A stretch of 64,000 nucleotides of DNA from Chitinophaga pinensis (GCA_945860225.1 CAMAPT010000003.1:87613-151612), one strand, 5' to 3'; numbered from the stretch's first letter, positions 16,856 through 27,373 are shown. Numbers and translations are program-made. The notes: a model not told the origin generated them from the sequence alone.

Positions 16856-18829
16856 ATGCAACGCATTTACATTGTTATTTACCTACTCATTTGCTTTTAC
16901 TGTTCCCATGCCCAAAGCAGTTTCCCACCAGGAACTTATAGCAGTACCAACAAAAAGGCCATTAAATTTCTGGAAGAAAGCAAAAGAATGTTTATGGAAC
17001 GAAAAGATAACGAAGCCGAGAAATTAATTAAAAAAGCCGTTCAAGAAGATCCGTCTTTTATCGAAGCTTATTCTGCCTACGCCGATTTTTTGATGGGTAA
17101 AAACAGAATCAAAGAAGCCATTCCTCTTTATGAAAAGGCCATTCAAATTAATCCAAAATTATATATTGATAACAATTTTTACCTTGGTGGCGCATTACTT
17201 CACGAAGCACAATATGAGAAAGCAATTCCTTGTTTTGAAACCATATTGCATTCAGAAAGAATGAGTCCAACACTCAAAGAGGAGGCTGAGCGTTATCTTA
17301 AAAATGCCCGTTTTGGCGCTGAAGCCATCAAAAATCCACAACCGTTTAAACCTATAAATGTTGGTCCAGGAATTAACACTAACGGTTACGAATATTTTCC
17401 GGCACTTACGGCCGACGGAAATACATTTTTATTTACGAGAAACGTAAGACAGGTAGAACAAGAAGAAGCTCCTAGACAAGAAGATTTTTATGTGAGTAAA
17501 AAAATTAATCAAGTATGGCAAACTGCCAACCCGGTCACATCAGTTAATACAGTTGGCAATGAAGGAGCCCCATCGCTTAGTGCCGATGGAGAAATTATGT
17601 TTTTTGCATCTTGCATGGAAATGACTGGAGATTATGGCTCCTCTGACCGAAAAGGCTATGGCAGTTGCGATATTTTTTATTCACAAAAAATAAATGGTAA
17701 ATGGACTAGACCTAGAAATGCAGGACCAACCATCAACACAAAAAATTGGGAAACTCAACCAAGTTTTAGCAGTGACGGAAAAACGTTATATTTTATTAGA
17801 GGCGCTGTGGGACGAGATGGCATTAAAAATCCGGATATTTATTCGTCTACGATTGGGGCAGATGGCAAATTTACCGAACCCATAAGGTTATCAGATAACA
17901 TCAATACTCCTCAAGGAGAGGAAAGTGTATTTATTCATCCAGATAACCAAACTTTATATTTTAGCAGTCAGGGTCACGCTGGAATGGGAGGATTAGATAT
18001 TTTTGTTAGTAAAAAACAAGCCGATGGGAGTTGGGGACAGGCTGTAAACTTAGGTTATCCTATCAATACCTTCAACGATGAAAATAGCTTAGTAGTAGAT
18101 GCAAACGGAAAACTAGCTTATTTTGCGAGCGAACGCGAAGGTGGTTTTGGAGGATTAGATATTTATCAATTTGAATTACCGGAAAATTTGCGTCCCGAAA
18201 AAATAACCTACGTAAAAGGCCTTACCTTTAATGCAAAAACTAAATCTCCGGTAGATGCCTCTATTGAATTAATTGATTTAGAAACACAACAATCAGTTAC
18301 TAATGCCTATAGCAATCATTTAGGTGAGTTTTTAGTTACTTTAACATCTAATCACAATTATTTAGTCAATGTGAGTAAACCTGGTTTTTTGTTTTACAGT
18401 GATAATTTTTCTCTAAAAAATAAAGAAGCCGATTACAACAAACCATATCAACTACAAATTCCATTACAGCCAATTGATACGGGCTACACCATTGAACTAA
18501 AAAATATTTTTTTTGACATCAATAAGTGGGAATTAAAAGCTGAATCAAAAGCCGAAATGGAAAAAATTATTTCATTCCTCAAAATGAATCCTACATTAAA
18601 TATTGAATTTGGAGGACACACAGATAATACCGGAGATAAAGGCATAAACAAAACACTTTCTACAAATCGGGCTAAAGCAGTTTACGATTATGTATTACAA
18701 AAAGGAGGAATTACGGCATCGAGAATTTCATATAAAGGATATGCCGATTCGAAACCTAAAGTTCCAAATGATTCACCCGAAAATAAAGCAATAAATAGGC
18801 GCACAGAACTTAAAATCATCAGTAAATAA
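16856..18829 (+). CDS. PorE-like protein: TPR, PD40 propeller, CRD-like and OmpA domains
   Basis: A 657-residue exported protein with a signal peptide (about 1-19, ending SHAQ). TPR helices (about 30-150) come first, then a beta-propeller of PD40/WD40-like repeats (about 160-440, repeated LxxDGxxxxF). A carboxypeptidase-regulatory-like beta domain follows (about 445-530), and the end is an OmpA peptidoglycan-binding domain (FFDINKWELK...GHTDNTG...NRRTELKI). This four-domain order is that of PorE of Porphyromonas gingivalis, a T9SS component proposed to tie the system to peptidoglycan. The family has many paralogues in Bacteroidota, so a direct T9SS role is probable but not certain. The true PorU/PorV locus lies about 23 kb away. 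Confidence 0.8.
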   Translation: MQRIYIVIYLLICFYCSHAQSSFPPGTYSSTNKKAIKFLEESKRMFMERKDNEAEKLIKKAVQEDPSFIEAYSAYADFLMGKNRIKEAIPLYEKAIQINPKLYIDNNFYLGGALLHEAQYEKAIPCFETILHSERMSPTLKEEAERYLKNARFGAEAIKNPQPFKPINVGPGINTNGYEYFPALTADGNTFLFTRNVRQVEQEEAPRQEDFYVSKKINQVWQTANPVTSVNTVGNEGAPSLSADGEIMFFASCMEMTGDYGSSDRKGYGSCDIFYSQKINGKWTRPRNAGPTINTKNWETQPSFSSDGKTLYFIRGAVGRDGIKNPDIYSSTIGADGKFTEPIRLSDNINTPQGEESVFIHPDNQTLYFSSQGHAGMGGLDIFVSKKQADGSWGQAVNLGYPINTFNDENSLVVDANGKLAYFASEREGGFGGLDIYQFELPENLRPEKITYVKGLTFNAKTKSPVDASIELIDLETQQSVTNAYSNHLGEFLVTLTSNHNYLVNVSKPGFLFYSDNFSLKNKEADYNKPYQLQIPLQPIDTGYTIELKNIFFDINKWELKAESKAEMEKIISFLKMNPTLNIEFGGHTDNTGDKGINKTLSTNRAKAVYDYVLQKGGITASRISYKGYADSKPKVPNDSPENKAINRRTELKIISK

Positions 18830-18876
18830 CTGCAATAACCATTTATACAAATATTATTAGCCCCTTCATTCTCTAA

Positions 18877-19539
18877 ATGATTATAGGAAAAGACATAAAA
18901 AAGCAATATGGTTCACTAGAAGTACTAAAAGGTGTTGATTTGCATATTAACGAATCTGAAGTTGTATCTATAGTTGGTTCTTCGGGAGCTGGAAAAACAA
19001 CCTTACTCACCATATTAGGGACATTAGATAGACCAAGTTCAGGCGAAATTTTATTTAATAATGTAAACATTACTTCATTAAATGAAAAAAAAATGGCAGC
19101 TTTTCGGAATGAACATATCGGATTCGTGTTTCAATTCCATCATTTATTACCCGAATTTACTGCCCTTGAAAATGTGAGTATACCTGCCTTTATTCATAAA
19201 ATACCAAAAAAACAAGCAGAATCAAAGGCTACGGAATTATTAGACTTATTGGGACTGAAACACCGAATACATCATAAGCCTTCTGAATTATCTGGAGGAG
19301 AACAACAACGCGTAGCTGTTGCAAGAGCCTTAATTAATTCTCCGAAAGTAATATTTGCTGATGAACCAAGTGGTAACCTAGATAGTGAAAATGCTCACAA
19401 TTTACATCAGTTATTTTTTACGTTAAGAGATGAACTAAAACAGACCATCGTTGTAGTAACACATAACGAAACCTTAGCCAATATGGCTAATAGAAAATTA
19501 ACTATGAAAGACGGATTAATTCAAAACATCAGCCATTAG
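18877..19539 (+). CDS. lolD: LolD-like ABC transporter ATP-binding protein
   Basis: A 220-residue ATPase of the LolD group, which energises release of lipoproteins from the inner membrane with a LolC/E-type permease. Walker [10 protein letters not shown] spans residues 34-42, followed by the signature [15 protein letters not shown], Walker [15 protein letters not shown] and the switch histidine in VVVTHNE. It follows the PorE-like gene by 47 bases on the same strand. The next gene downstream, the EEP-fold protein, appears to start at or inside its stop. No permease is adjacent, so LolD is assigned on sequence alone. Confidence 0.82.
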   Translation: MIIGKDIKKQYGSLEVLKGVDLHINESEVVSIVGSSGAGKTTLLTILGTLDRPSSGEILFNNVNITSLNEKKMAAFRNEHIGFVFQFHHLLPEFTALENVSIPAFIHKIPKKQAESKATELLDLLGLKHRIHHKPSELSGGEQQRVAVARALINSPKVIFADEPSGNLDSENAHNLHQLFFTLRDELKQTIVVVTHNETLANMANRKLTMKDGLIQNISH

Positions 19540-19621
19540 TTTAACAGATCACATATCTATTTCTGAACTCCGAGCAATTATTCATCGAAGAAAAGCCAGG
19601 AAACTATCGCGACTTAATAAA

Positions 19622-20695
19622 TTGTTGTTATGGCTAAATTATGCCTGTATTGTTGCTTTGTTGGGAGCTACAGCCTCTAAATACATTTCACCCAATCACT
19701 TTTGGATACTGGCATTTTTAGGGCTTGGATTTCCTATTGTGCTTTTACTTAATATATTCTTTGTAATTTATTGGTTTGCTCAGTTTCGTATACAAGCTAT
19801 TTTTTCCTTTTGCGCTATTTTATTAAGTGCCAAAACCTGTTTAGGTTTTATTCAGATAGACCTAACTAAAGATGCTATTTCGAATCATGACATTAAAATA
19901 ATGAGTTATAATTCGATGTTATTTGACTTGTATAATTGGACAAAAAATAAAGAAAGCCGAAATATTATTTTAACTTCATTGGCCGAGGAAAACCCCGATA
20001 TATTATGTTTACAGGAATTTTACACCTCTGAAGAAAAAGGGGATTTCAACAATATCGATACAGTAACAGGGCTACTTCATGCCAAACAACATCATGTAGA
20101 ATATACCACCACATTAAGAAAAAAAGACCATTGGGGTATTGCAACCTTCACGAAATATCCTATTATTAAAAAAGGGAAAATCGAATTCAATACGAGTGCT
20201 AATAATATTTGTATTTACACAGATATCCTAATCAACAAAGATACGGTGCGGGTATACAATATGCATTTGCAATCCATCCGATTCAGTAAAGCAGATTATA
20301 AATTCATTGACCAAGTCAAAAATGACACTACCGACACGCAAGATGAAATGGAAAAAAGCAAAAATATACTGAGGCGATTAAAACGAGCTTTTGTGAAAAG
20401 AGCCATACAAGCAGATGCTATAGCGTCTCACATCCAGCAGTGTAAATACAAAATCATCGTATGTGGCGACTTTAATGATACGCCTGCCTCATATGTCTAT
20501 CATACCGTAAGAGGTAAATTAAAAGATGCTTATATCGAGTCAGGGTCTGGATTTGAACAAACTTATGCAGGCAAATTTCCAAGATTCAGAATTGATTATA
20601 TTTTACATAGTACAGAATTTAAAAGTAAAAACTACCACCATCTTTCAGAATCTCTAACTGATCATTACCCTATAATCAGTTATATTTGTTTTTAA
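19622..20695 (+). CDS. Membrane-anchored endonuclease/exonuclease/phosphatase-fold protein
   Basis: An EEP-superfamily phosphoesterase of unknown substrate. Two or three N-terminal hydrophobic segments (about 1-75) are followed by the EEP fold. Landmarks are NPDILCLQEF (metal-binding Glu), YNMHLQS, CGDFNDTP and the closing SLTDHYPIISY (general-base His). The start is uncertain. The first usable codon in frame is TTG at 19622, but the frame is open back to 19535 and encodes a basic stretch (LRAIIHRRKARKLSRLNK) of the kind that normally precedes such a membrane anchor. No ATG, GTG or TTG occurs there. An ATT at 19535 overlaps the lolD stop and could act as a coupled start. The 3' end overlaps the convergent porin gene by 4 bases. 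Confidence 0.82.
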   Translation: MLLWLNYACIVALLGATASKYISPNHFWILAFLGLGFPIVLLLNIFFVIYWFAQFRIQAIFSFCAILLSAKTCLGFIQIDLTKDAISNHDIKIMSYNSMLFDLYNWTKNKESRNIILTSLAEENPDILCLQEFYTSEEKGDFNNIDTVTGLLHAKQHHVEYTTTLRKKDHWGIATFTKYPIIKKGKIEFNTSANNICIYTDILINKDTVRVYNMHLQSIRFSKADYKFIDQVKNDTTDTQDEMEKSKNILRRLKRAFVKRAIQADAIASHIQQCKYKIIVCGDFNDTPASYVYHTVRGKLKDAYIESGSGFEQTYAGKFPRFRIDYILHSTEFKSKNYHHLSESLTDHYPIISYICF

Positions 20696-22548
20696 TCAAA
20701 AAACAACCAATTAAAACCAAATTTAAAAGCTCTGTCGTTTTGAAAGTATCCAGGAATTAGCGAATAATTAGTGCCGAAAAAACCTTGATTCAGATGGTCT
20801 ATTTTTACAAAAAATCTCACCGGTTTAATACGAGCGTTTAAAAATAAATCTATAAAAGGATAATTACCAACCTTAGTATTAGTTTGCACATAATATTGGT
20901 TAGTAGCAGGCATATAAGCGTATCCATAAAAATCGCTAAAATAAGTAGCGCTAAAACCTAGTTGCAACTGAAGGGCTTTTTTAAACAAATTTCCTTGATA
21001 ATATATACTACCATTCAAAACATGATTCGGAATACACACTAAAGACGGATAAGAAGATTGCTGATAGGTATAACTAGAATTCAACCCTAAATGACGAAAT
21101 AGCAACACATCCTTTTGAATAAATCCTGAAAGATTTTGAACCGACAAATTTGTTTGCTGTGGCAAAGCCATTTCATTAAAATAAATAAAATTTTCAATAT
21201 TTTGTGCTATAACTCCAATCTTAAACCGCTTATCCAACGTACCAAAACTCAATATAGATTGCGTTTTTTCGGTAGGTTTAAACATATTACTCCATGCATA
21301 ATGATTGCTTGACCATGTATTAAAAATAAAATCTGGATGACGTTTTTGAATTTGGGCATTCAACTCCAACACATAAACAGAATTAAAAATAACCTTAGAT
21401 GATGGACTCACATAACGGTGACTCGTTTCAATACTATAATCATTCTCATTTGTTCCTTTAAAAATATAATTCATCTTTATAAAACCATCGTAATTCTTCA
21501 TGGAAACATAAGTACCAATGTCAATATGTTGATTCGTAAATACAGAATCCATATACTGATAAATTTGATTAGCCTCATGCTTATACCCTATTTTAAGCTT
21601 GGTATGAAGTGGATTAATTTTCATAGTATAATTCAATCCGTTAGAAATACTTCTCCAGTGAGATGAATCTAATGTAGAAACAGGATTTATATAAAATGAC
21701 TTATAAAAATTTTCATTTCCACTATTAAAGTCGCTGTATTTCGTGTAATTCCCTGAATAGTGAAATTGATAGTCTATAAAATGTGAAAACATGGTAGAAC
21801 TATCTTCACGCTGATTAAGTCTGAACCAAGGGTTGATATCAATATTTAATTTTCTAAGTTCTCTTTTCGCATTATTTAAATTAACCGGCAACAACATCTT
21901 ATTGATAAAAGGATTATCAATCAATAAACTATCATCAGTTACACCACCATTTTCCTGATGTCTTACTTTATTATAAACAAAATAAGAGAAATAACCCATG
22001 CGATGACGAGGTGAGGCATAATTGGATGTTAAATAAAGATTATTCGTAAAGCTTTGTTGTTTATTATAAAAACCTAAACCACTATACCTATTAAAAGCTA
22101 ATGTTACATTAAGTTTTTTTTTAGAAGTTCCAGAAAACAATAATTTAAAAAGCTGTTCCTGTCTACTACCTGCAATACCAGTTAAATTAGCATAAGGACC
22201 TTTTGTTTGCATATACATCAAATCATCCACACCAAACATATCGTTTTCATAGGGTGTATTCAACATATTAAAACCTATTGGTAAAGATTGGTAATTGATG
22301 AATAAAGGTGCAGAAGGCAAGCCAAGATGACCATTCGTATTTCGGTGATAATAATCTTGAACTCGAGTTATAGAAGAATCTATATTATAGGAAGCAAATG
22401 CCTTAAAATGATCTTTATCAGGATGATTTATTACACGTATAAAATTAGTATCAGTCGGGTATAAAACCTGACCGTAAGCTAGTTGAAAACACTGATATAA
22501 AAGATAAGGCAATAATTTGACATATATACTATAACATCTGCCTTTCAT
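20692..22548 (-). CDS. Putative outer-membrane porin (Porin_10 family)
   Basis: A 618-residue beta-barrel-like protein of the Bacteroidota Porin_10 type, probably in the outer membrane. The N-terminal region has a hydrophobic export signal (about 8-26, ending AYGQ). The remainder consists of alternating aromatic/polar strands and ends in a Trp-Leu-Phe-Phe-Asp strand, as in outer-membrane barrels. It lies 12 bases downstream of the patatin gene on the same strand, so the two are probably co-transcribed. Substrate and selectivity are unknown. I recognise the family from the overall pattern and context, not from a catalytic motif. Confidence 0.7.
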   Translation of the reverse strand: MKGRCYSIYVKLLPYLLYQCFQLAYGQVLYPTDTNFIRVINHPDKDHFKAFASYNIDSSITRVQDYYHRNTNGHLGLPSAPLFINYQSLPIGFNMLNTPYENDMFGVDDLMYMQTKGPYANLTGIAGSRQEQLFKLLFSGTSKKKLNVTLAFNRYSGLGFYNKQQSFTNNLYLTSNYASPRHRMGYFSYFVYNKVRHQENGGVTDDSLLIDNPFINKMLLPVNLNNAKRELRKLNIDINPWFRLNQREDSSTMFSHFIDYQFHYSGNYTKYSDFNSGNENFYKSFYINPVSTLDSSHWRSISNGLNYTMKINPLHTKLKIGYKHEANQIYQYMDSVFTNQHIDIGTYVSMKNYDGFIKMNYIFKGTNENDYSIETSHRYVSPSSKVIFNSVYVLELNAQIQKRHPDFIFNTWSSNHYAWSNMFKPTEKTQSILSFGTLDKRFKIGVIAQNIENFIYFNEMALPQQTNLSVQNLSGFIQKDVLLFRHLGLNSSYTYQQSSYPSLVCIPNHVLNGSIYYQGNLFKKALQLQLGFSATYFSDFYGYAYMPATNQYYVQTNTKVGNYPFIDLFLNARIKPVRFFVKIDHLNQGFFGTNYSLIPGYFQNDRAFKFGFNWLFFD

Positions 22549-22560
22549 TAAACAACAATC

Positions 22561-23595
22561 TTAAAACTTATCGAAAAAATGTTCTTCGACATCAAAAGTT
22601 GATTTAATACCAACTTGTTTAAAATCTGTTTCAAGCCATTTAGTAGCCGTTTGGCGTCCACGTTCTTTCAAACTCAACAAGAAGTCCCAAGAGGTATTCA
22701 TTTTACTGCTATAATTTAATTGACTCAAAGCGTCGTATCCGGAAATGGTATGAACAAAAATTTCACGATTAGATTTGTCATCTGTTTTCAAAATACCATT
22801 TCTTAGCAATTCATTACGGTAATGAATCAACTTCATTTCATTTATTAAACTACTGTTAAATGAAATTTCGTTTACTCTATCAGCTATATCTCGAGCAGTG
22901 GTAGGCACGGAATTAATATTGACCGAATTAATTTTAATTAAAACAATGTCGTGCAAATTGGTATTCGTTATTAATGGGAAAATAGGAGGATTTCCCATAT
23001 AACCGCCGTCCCAATAATACTCCTCATCAATTTTTACAGCCTGAAATAAAAAAGGCAAACAGGCAGAGGCTAATACGGCATCCACTGTAATTTCTTTGTT
23101 ACTAAATATTTTGGCCCTATTCGTTTTTACATTGGTGGCACAGATATATAATTTCTTTTTATTATATACTTGCAATTCCTTAAAATCTATCAAATCATTT
23201 AATATATCCCTCAATGGATTATAATTAAACGGATTAAAATTATAGGGAGACATATACTGGGTCATATTATTAAAAAGCATATAACCCGGAGAATTATCAA
23301 TATCTCCATTACTGTATAACTTATCGAAACCACTTGGTTTAAAAAGACTGCCTGTATTTGCTACCTTGCGCCACAAAGCATCCATTAACTCTTTTGCTTT
23401 TTTAGGTCCGCCAATATGTAAACCATAAGCACACGTTACCGCATTAACTGCTCCTGCACTAGTTCCACACATAGCATCAGCTACAATATGGTCAACTTCC
23501 AACAACTTATCTAACACTCCCCAGGTAAAAGCACCATGTGCACCACCACCTTGAAGGGCAATACCTACTTTTTTTATTTTAGAATCGGTAATCAT
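22561..23595 (-). CDS. Patatin-like phospholipase
   Basis: Serine lipid acyl hydrolase of the patatin/RssA family. The oxyanion loop GGGAHGAF is at residues 16-23, the nucleophile elbow GTSAG has Ser46, and the catalytic-dyad aspartate is Asp196 in the DGG motif. At 344 residues it is a cytosolic-type member; I see no signal peptide or barrel domain. It precedes the Porin_10 gene by 12 bases, a pairing that could reflect an envelope lipid role, although that is inference. Confidence 0.9.
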   Translation of the reverse strand: MITDSKIKKVGIALQGGGAHGAFTWGVLDKLLEVDHIVADAMCGTSAGAVNAVTCAYGLHIGGPKKAKELMDALWRKVANTGSLFKPSGFDKLYSNGDIDNSPGYMLFNNMTQYMSPYNFNPFNYNPLRDILNDLIDFKELQVYNKKKLYICATNVKTNRAKIFSNKEITVDAVLASACLPFLFQAVKIDEEYYWDGGYMGNPPIFPLITNTNLHDIVLIKINSVNINSVPTTARDIADRVNEISFNSSLINEMKLIHYRNELLRNGILKTDDKSNREIFVHTISGYDALSQLNYSSKMNTSWDFLLSLKERGRQTATKWLETDFKQVGIKSTFDVEEHFFDKF

Positions 23596-23768
23596 TCGAT
23601 TTACAACTATTTTTAATTGTTAAGACAATTCATCAATGTAATAGTTTATCAAAAATAACGAAATTAACCGAGTAAAAAAACAAAATAGACGAGAGACGGC
23701 TATCAGTAGACAAACACATGGCCTTTAAAGTTAAAAAAATGAACAAATAAAATCGTAATTCGATATTA

Positions 23769-25949
23769 TCATAAATTTTCTTTAACGAATTTGAGGACTT
23801 TATTATACAAGTGCGCTCGAGTAAACCCTCCATATATGCCGTGGTTTTTATTAGGGTATGCCATAAAATCAAAAGATTTATTACATTTAATGAGAGCATT
23901 TGCTAATTCCATCGAATTTTGAAAATGCACATTATCATCTCCGCTACCATGAATCAATAAAAAATTCCCTTTCATTTGTTTTACAAAATTAACCGGTGAA
24001 TTATCTTCATAACCACTTTTATTATCCTGAGGTTTACGCAAAAATCGTTCAGTATAAATGTTGTCATAAAATTTCCAATTCGTTACCGGAGCAATAGCAA
24101 TAGCTGACTTAAAATAATCAGCTCCTTTAGTAATTAATAAAGATGCCATATATCCACCAAAACTCCAACCTTGAAATCCTATACGATTTTTATCGACATA
24201 AGATAAACTACCCAAATACTTGGCCGCATCAATTTGATCTAATGTTTCTAATTTCCCTAATTGTAAATACGTACAATTTTTAAATTCTCGACCTCTTCCG
24301 TACGTGCCTCTACCATCTATGCAAGCGACCATGTAACCTTCTTGATTTAATAAAGAATGCCACCAGTAGTCGAAATTTTCCCAGGCATTGTTACATTCGT
24401 TAGAACCTGGCCCATTATACGCAAACATATAAACAGGATATTTTTTACTTGGATCAAAATTTTTCGGTTTCATCATCCAACCATTCAATTCTACACCTTC
24501 TGTATTTTTAAACACAAAAAATTCTTTGGTTGATAGCGTATAATCTTTCATTTTGTTCTTTAATGCCAAATTATCTTCTAACACTTTAATTAATTTCCCA
24601 TCAGCACTATGTAATTCATATACCGGTGGAGTATTAGCATTCGAATAAACACTCACGTAATATTTAAGTCCCTTGCTAAAATCAGCAGAGGTTGTGCCTT
24701 CTGCTGATGACAATCGTTTTTTTGATGAGCCATCAAGTTTAACACTATAAATATCTCTATTCACTTGGCCTCTTTCAGTAGAAGTGTAAAAAAGAGTTTT
24801 AGTTTTTTCATCGTAACCATTAAAATCAATTACATCCCAAAAACCTTTTGTAATCTGATTAATCATTTTACCTGTGTTGTCATAGTAATATAAATGATTG
24901 TAATTATCCTTTTCACTACTCCAAATAAACCCTTTATTACCAGCCAAGAATAATAAATTATCCGTAATATCAATATACGTTTTCGACTCTTCTGTCAAAA
25001 TAACGTTTGTGGAACCATCATCAGCATTCGCATACAATAATTCTAATTTATTTTGCAAGCGATTTAAGCGCTGTAAGGATAATAGATTGGCGTCAGCAGT
25101 CCATTGAATTCTTGGTATATAAATATCGGTTTCTTTTCCGATATCAAGCATGGTTGTTTTCGCTTTTTCCAAATCATAAATATGAACCGATAATATCGAA
25201 TTATCTTCTCCGGCTTTAGGGTATTTAAAAGTGATTTTATCAGGATATAAATGATTATTGTATGCATCAAAGGTGTATTCCTTAACTTTTGATTCATCAA
25301 AACGCACAAAAGCAAGCTTAGTTCCGTTTGCATTCCATTCAAAATAATTGGCTTTACTAAATTCTTCTTCATAAACCCAATCGGCCCAACCATTTTTTAT
25401 TTCATTTTTTTTACCATCTGTAGTTACTTGAACCTCCATACCATTATTCAGGTCCTTAACAAACAAATTATTATCTCTAACAAAAGCAATTTTATTTCCA
25501 GTAGGCGAAAAAGTGGCAAACATCTGTTTACCCTTATCCGATAACTCTATGGTTTTAGATGTTTTAATGTCATAAACATAATTTTTTTCAAGACTAGAGC
25601 GGCGATAGATATTTTCGGGTTCTGTTGAAAAAAGCAATTTGGTTTCATCGGGACTAAATGAATAGGAGGTAATATCGATATACTTGTCTCCAACTTTTAC
25701 ATCAGCACCTTTTACTAAAACCGTGATTTTTTTACCTGATTTTAATTCATACTTAACAATATTTTTAAAGCTACCATCTTCTTCAAAATCTGTATAATGT
25801 AATCCATCTTTCATGGCATTAAAACCACTTACCGTTGCGGGTCTAAATGCATAGTTCGTCCAAATATCCTCAATCGTTATTGTTTTTTGAGCTTGACTAC
25901 TAACGTATAGACATGAACAAGCTATAATAAATATGAAAAAAGATTTCAT
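23769..25949 (-). CDS. Dipeptidyl peptidase IV-like S9 family peptidase
   Basis: Secreted prolyl dipeptidyl peptidase-type serine hydrolase. The signal peptide is about 1-20 (ending SSQAQ). An eight-bladed propeller of the DPP-IV N-terminal type covers about 60-470 and contains the EEF segment (VYEEEF) that binds the substrate amino terminus. The alpha/beta-hydrolase domain has the nucleophile in GWSFGGY near residue 596, the acid in GSGDDNVHFQ and the histidine in NKNHGIYGG. At 726 residues it matches Bacteroidota DPP-IV. It is a single-gene unit, divergent from the LytTR regulator. It probably degrades Pro/Ala-containing peptides in the periplasm. Confidence 0.93.
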   Translation of the reverse strand: MKSFFIFIIACSCLYVSSQAQKTITIEDIWTNYAFRPATVSGFNAMKDGLHYTDFEEDGSFKNIVKYELKSGKKITVLVKGADVKVGDKYIDITSYSFSPDETKLLFSTEPENIYRRSSLEKNYVYDIKTSKTIELSDKGKQMFATFSPTGNKIAFVRDNNLFVKDLNNGMEVQVTTDGKKNEIKNGWADWVYEEEFSKANYFEWNANGTKLAFVRFDESKVKEYTFDAYNNHLYPDKITFKYPKAGEDNSILSVHIYDLEKAKTTMLDIGKETDIYIPRIQWTADANLLSLQRLNRLQNKLELLYANADDGSTNVILTEESKTYIDITDNLLFLAGNKGFIWSSEKDNYNHLYYYDNTGKMINQITKGFWDVIDFNGYDEKTKTLFYTSTERGQVNRDIYSVKLDGSSKKRLSSAEGTTSADFSKGLKYYVSVYSNANTPPVYELHSADGKLIKVLEDNLALKNKMKDYTLSTKEFFVFKNTEGVELNGWMMKPKNFDPSKKYPVYMFAYNGPGSNECNNAWENFDYWWHSLLNQEGYMVACIDGRGTYGRGREFKNCTYLQLGKLETLDQIDAAKYLGSLSYVDKNRIGFQGWSFGGYMASLLITKGADYFKSAIAIAPVTNWKFYDNIYTERFLRKPQDNKSGYEDNSPVNFVKQMKGNFLLIHGSGDDNVHFQNSMELANALIKCNKSFDFMAYPNKNHGIYGGFTRAHLYNKVLKFVKENL

Positions 25950-26030
25950 AAAAAATGTGTTTGTAATTAGGCAATGAAGATAATCATTACCTTTTATCTA
26001 AAATGACAATTTTATTCACGATTTTAGATG

Positions 26031-26061
26031 TTTGAACAGTAGGATATTGCCTTTATTTTTG
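26031..26061 (+). promoter_or_regulatory. Consensus Bacteroidota promoter before the LytTR regulator
   Basis: TTTG at 26031-26034, exactly 19 bases, then TATTTTTG at 26054-26061. This is a full match to TTTG-N19-TAnnTTTG. The expected transcript start leaves a leader of about 20-25 bases before the ATG at 26091. Confidence 0.7.
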
Positions 26062-26090
26062 TTAGATTAGCGTAATCCAAATATCACTTT

Positions 26091-26834
26091 ATGCAAACTT
26101 TCAAAGCCATTATTATAGACGATGAAGAAAACAGTCGTAGTAACACAAAAAGTATGTTAGCCAATTACTGCCCAGAGATAGAAGTTATTGGAGATGCAAG
26201 CAGCGGAATGGAAGGAAAAAAAATGATTCAGGAACTTAAACCTGAAGTCGTTTTTTGTGATATTAATATGCCTGGAATGACAGGTTTGGAAATGATAGAT
26301 GGTTTGGTTCATAGAGATTTTTGTTTGATATTTTTAACGGCTTATAGTGAGTTTGGGATCAATGCCGTGAAAGCCGGCGCTATTGATTATCTATTAAAAC
26401 CATTATTATTGAGTGAATTACAAGGCGCTGTAAAAAAAGTAGTCACCCACTATGAGCAAAAAGGAATGAATACTCATGCTGGCTCATATGATAAAAACTT
26501 AGTATTAATTAATCACAGTAAAGGGTTCACGCTAATAGACTACAAAGACATTATTTGGTTAGAAGCTTCAGATAATTACACCAATATTTTTTTGAATAAC
26601 ACAAAGAAAATTGTTGCTTCAAAAACATTAAAAGAATTTGAAGCCATATTACCAACCCATATTTTCTTCCGCATACACCGCTCATCGCTTATAAATGTTG
26701 ATTTTATCAAAGAATATTCTAATGCCGAAGGTGGAACAATCATCATGTCTGATGGCACGAATATTCAGGTCTCAAAAGCACGCTCTCAAGAATTTTCTGA
26801 ATTTCTGAAAACAAAAGCGGTTACTCCGAAATAA
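26091..26834 (+). CDS. LytTR-family response regulator
   Basis: A DNA-binding response regulator of 247 residues. A receiver domain occupies about 5-120, with the acidic pair at Asp10/Asp11, the phospho-acceptor Asp57 (FCDINMPG) and the Lys of LLKPL. A LytTR DNA-binding domain covers about 140-240 (DIIWLEASDNYTNIFL...FFRIHRSSLINVDFIKEY). No histidine kinase is adjacent, so its partner is unlinked. It is divergent from the DPP-IV gene and has its own consensus promoter. Target genes cannot be told from the window. Confidence 0.92.
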   Translation: MQTFKAIIIDDEENSRSNTKSMLANYCPEIEVIGDASSGMEGKKMIQELKPEVVFCDINMPGMTGLEMIDGLVHRDFCLIFLTAYSEFGINAVKAGAIDYLLKPLLLSELQGAVKKVVTHYEQKGMNTHAGSYDKNLVLINHSKGFTLIDYKDIIWLEASDNYTNIFLNNTKKIVASKTLKEFEAILPTHIFFRIHRSSLINVDFIKEYSNAEGGTIIMSDGTNIQVSKARSQEFSEFLKTKAVTPK

Positions 26835-26866
26835 TCTGATTCTTAAATAGATTGATAGTGGTAATC

Positions 26867-27232
26867 TTAGTCGGAAGACAAATAAACCATTAGATATTTT
26901 CCGAAAATAAAAATTGCGCAAATAATAGCAATTACAGAAGAAAACAATACAGCCCCTGCTGCCAAATCTTTTATTTTTCCTGCAACGGGATGATGGTTTG
27001 GCTCTATAAAATCAACTAACAATTCGATGGCTGTATTTATAATTTCAAAAGAGATAACAAGACCAATCAACATAAAAATCAAGCACCATTCTACAGATGT
27101 AATTTCTATGAAGACACCACAACAAACTACCAAGGTGGCACAAGCAACATGAAATTTCATATTACGTTGTTTCAAACTTAACTTGATGCCATTTATGGCA
27201 TAAATAAATGATTTAAAAAACGATCTCATCAT
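26867..27232 (-). CDS. Diacylglycerol/undecaprenol kinase family protein
   Basis: A small integral-membrane lipid kinase of the DgkA type, 121 residues, with three membrane spans (about 29-47, 50-66, 94-114). The active-site segment SFEIINTAIELLVDFIEP and the K-D-x-A-A-G-A-V-L motif are well preserved. In bacteria it phosphorylates diacylglycerol or undecaprenol to recycle envelope lipids. Two adjacent ATG codons (27232 and 27229) make the exact start ambiguous by one residue. A TATCTTTA box (27242-27249 on the minus strand) may be its -7 element. Confidence 0.88.
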   Translation of the reverse strand: MMRSFFKSFIYAINGIKLSLKQRNMKFHVACATLVVCCGVFIEITSVEWCLIFMLIGLVISFEIINTAIELLVDFIEPNHHPVAGKIKDLAAGAVLFSSVIAIICAIFIFGKYLMVYLSSD

Positions 27233-27373
27233 AATTAAACTTAAAGATAGATATTCTCACTAATTAATGGAAGGAGAAGGCATAAATACTCGTGCTGATG
27301 CGCATGAAGGGTTCATGCATAAACTTTATAATCAAAATAGAAAAAGATCTGATTTTAATGCTATTTTTATACT

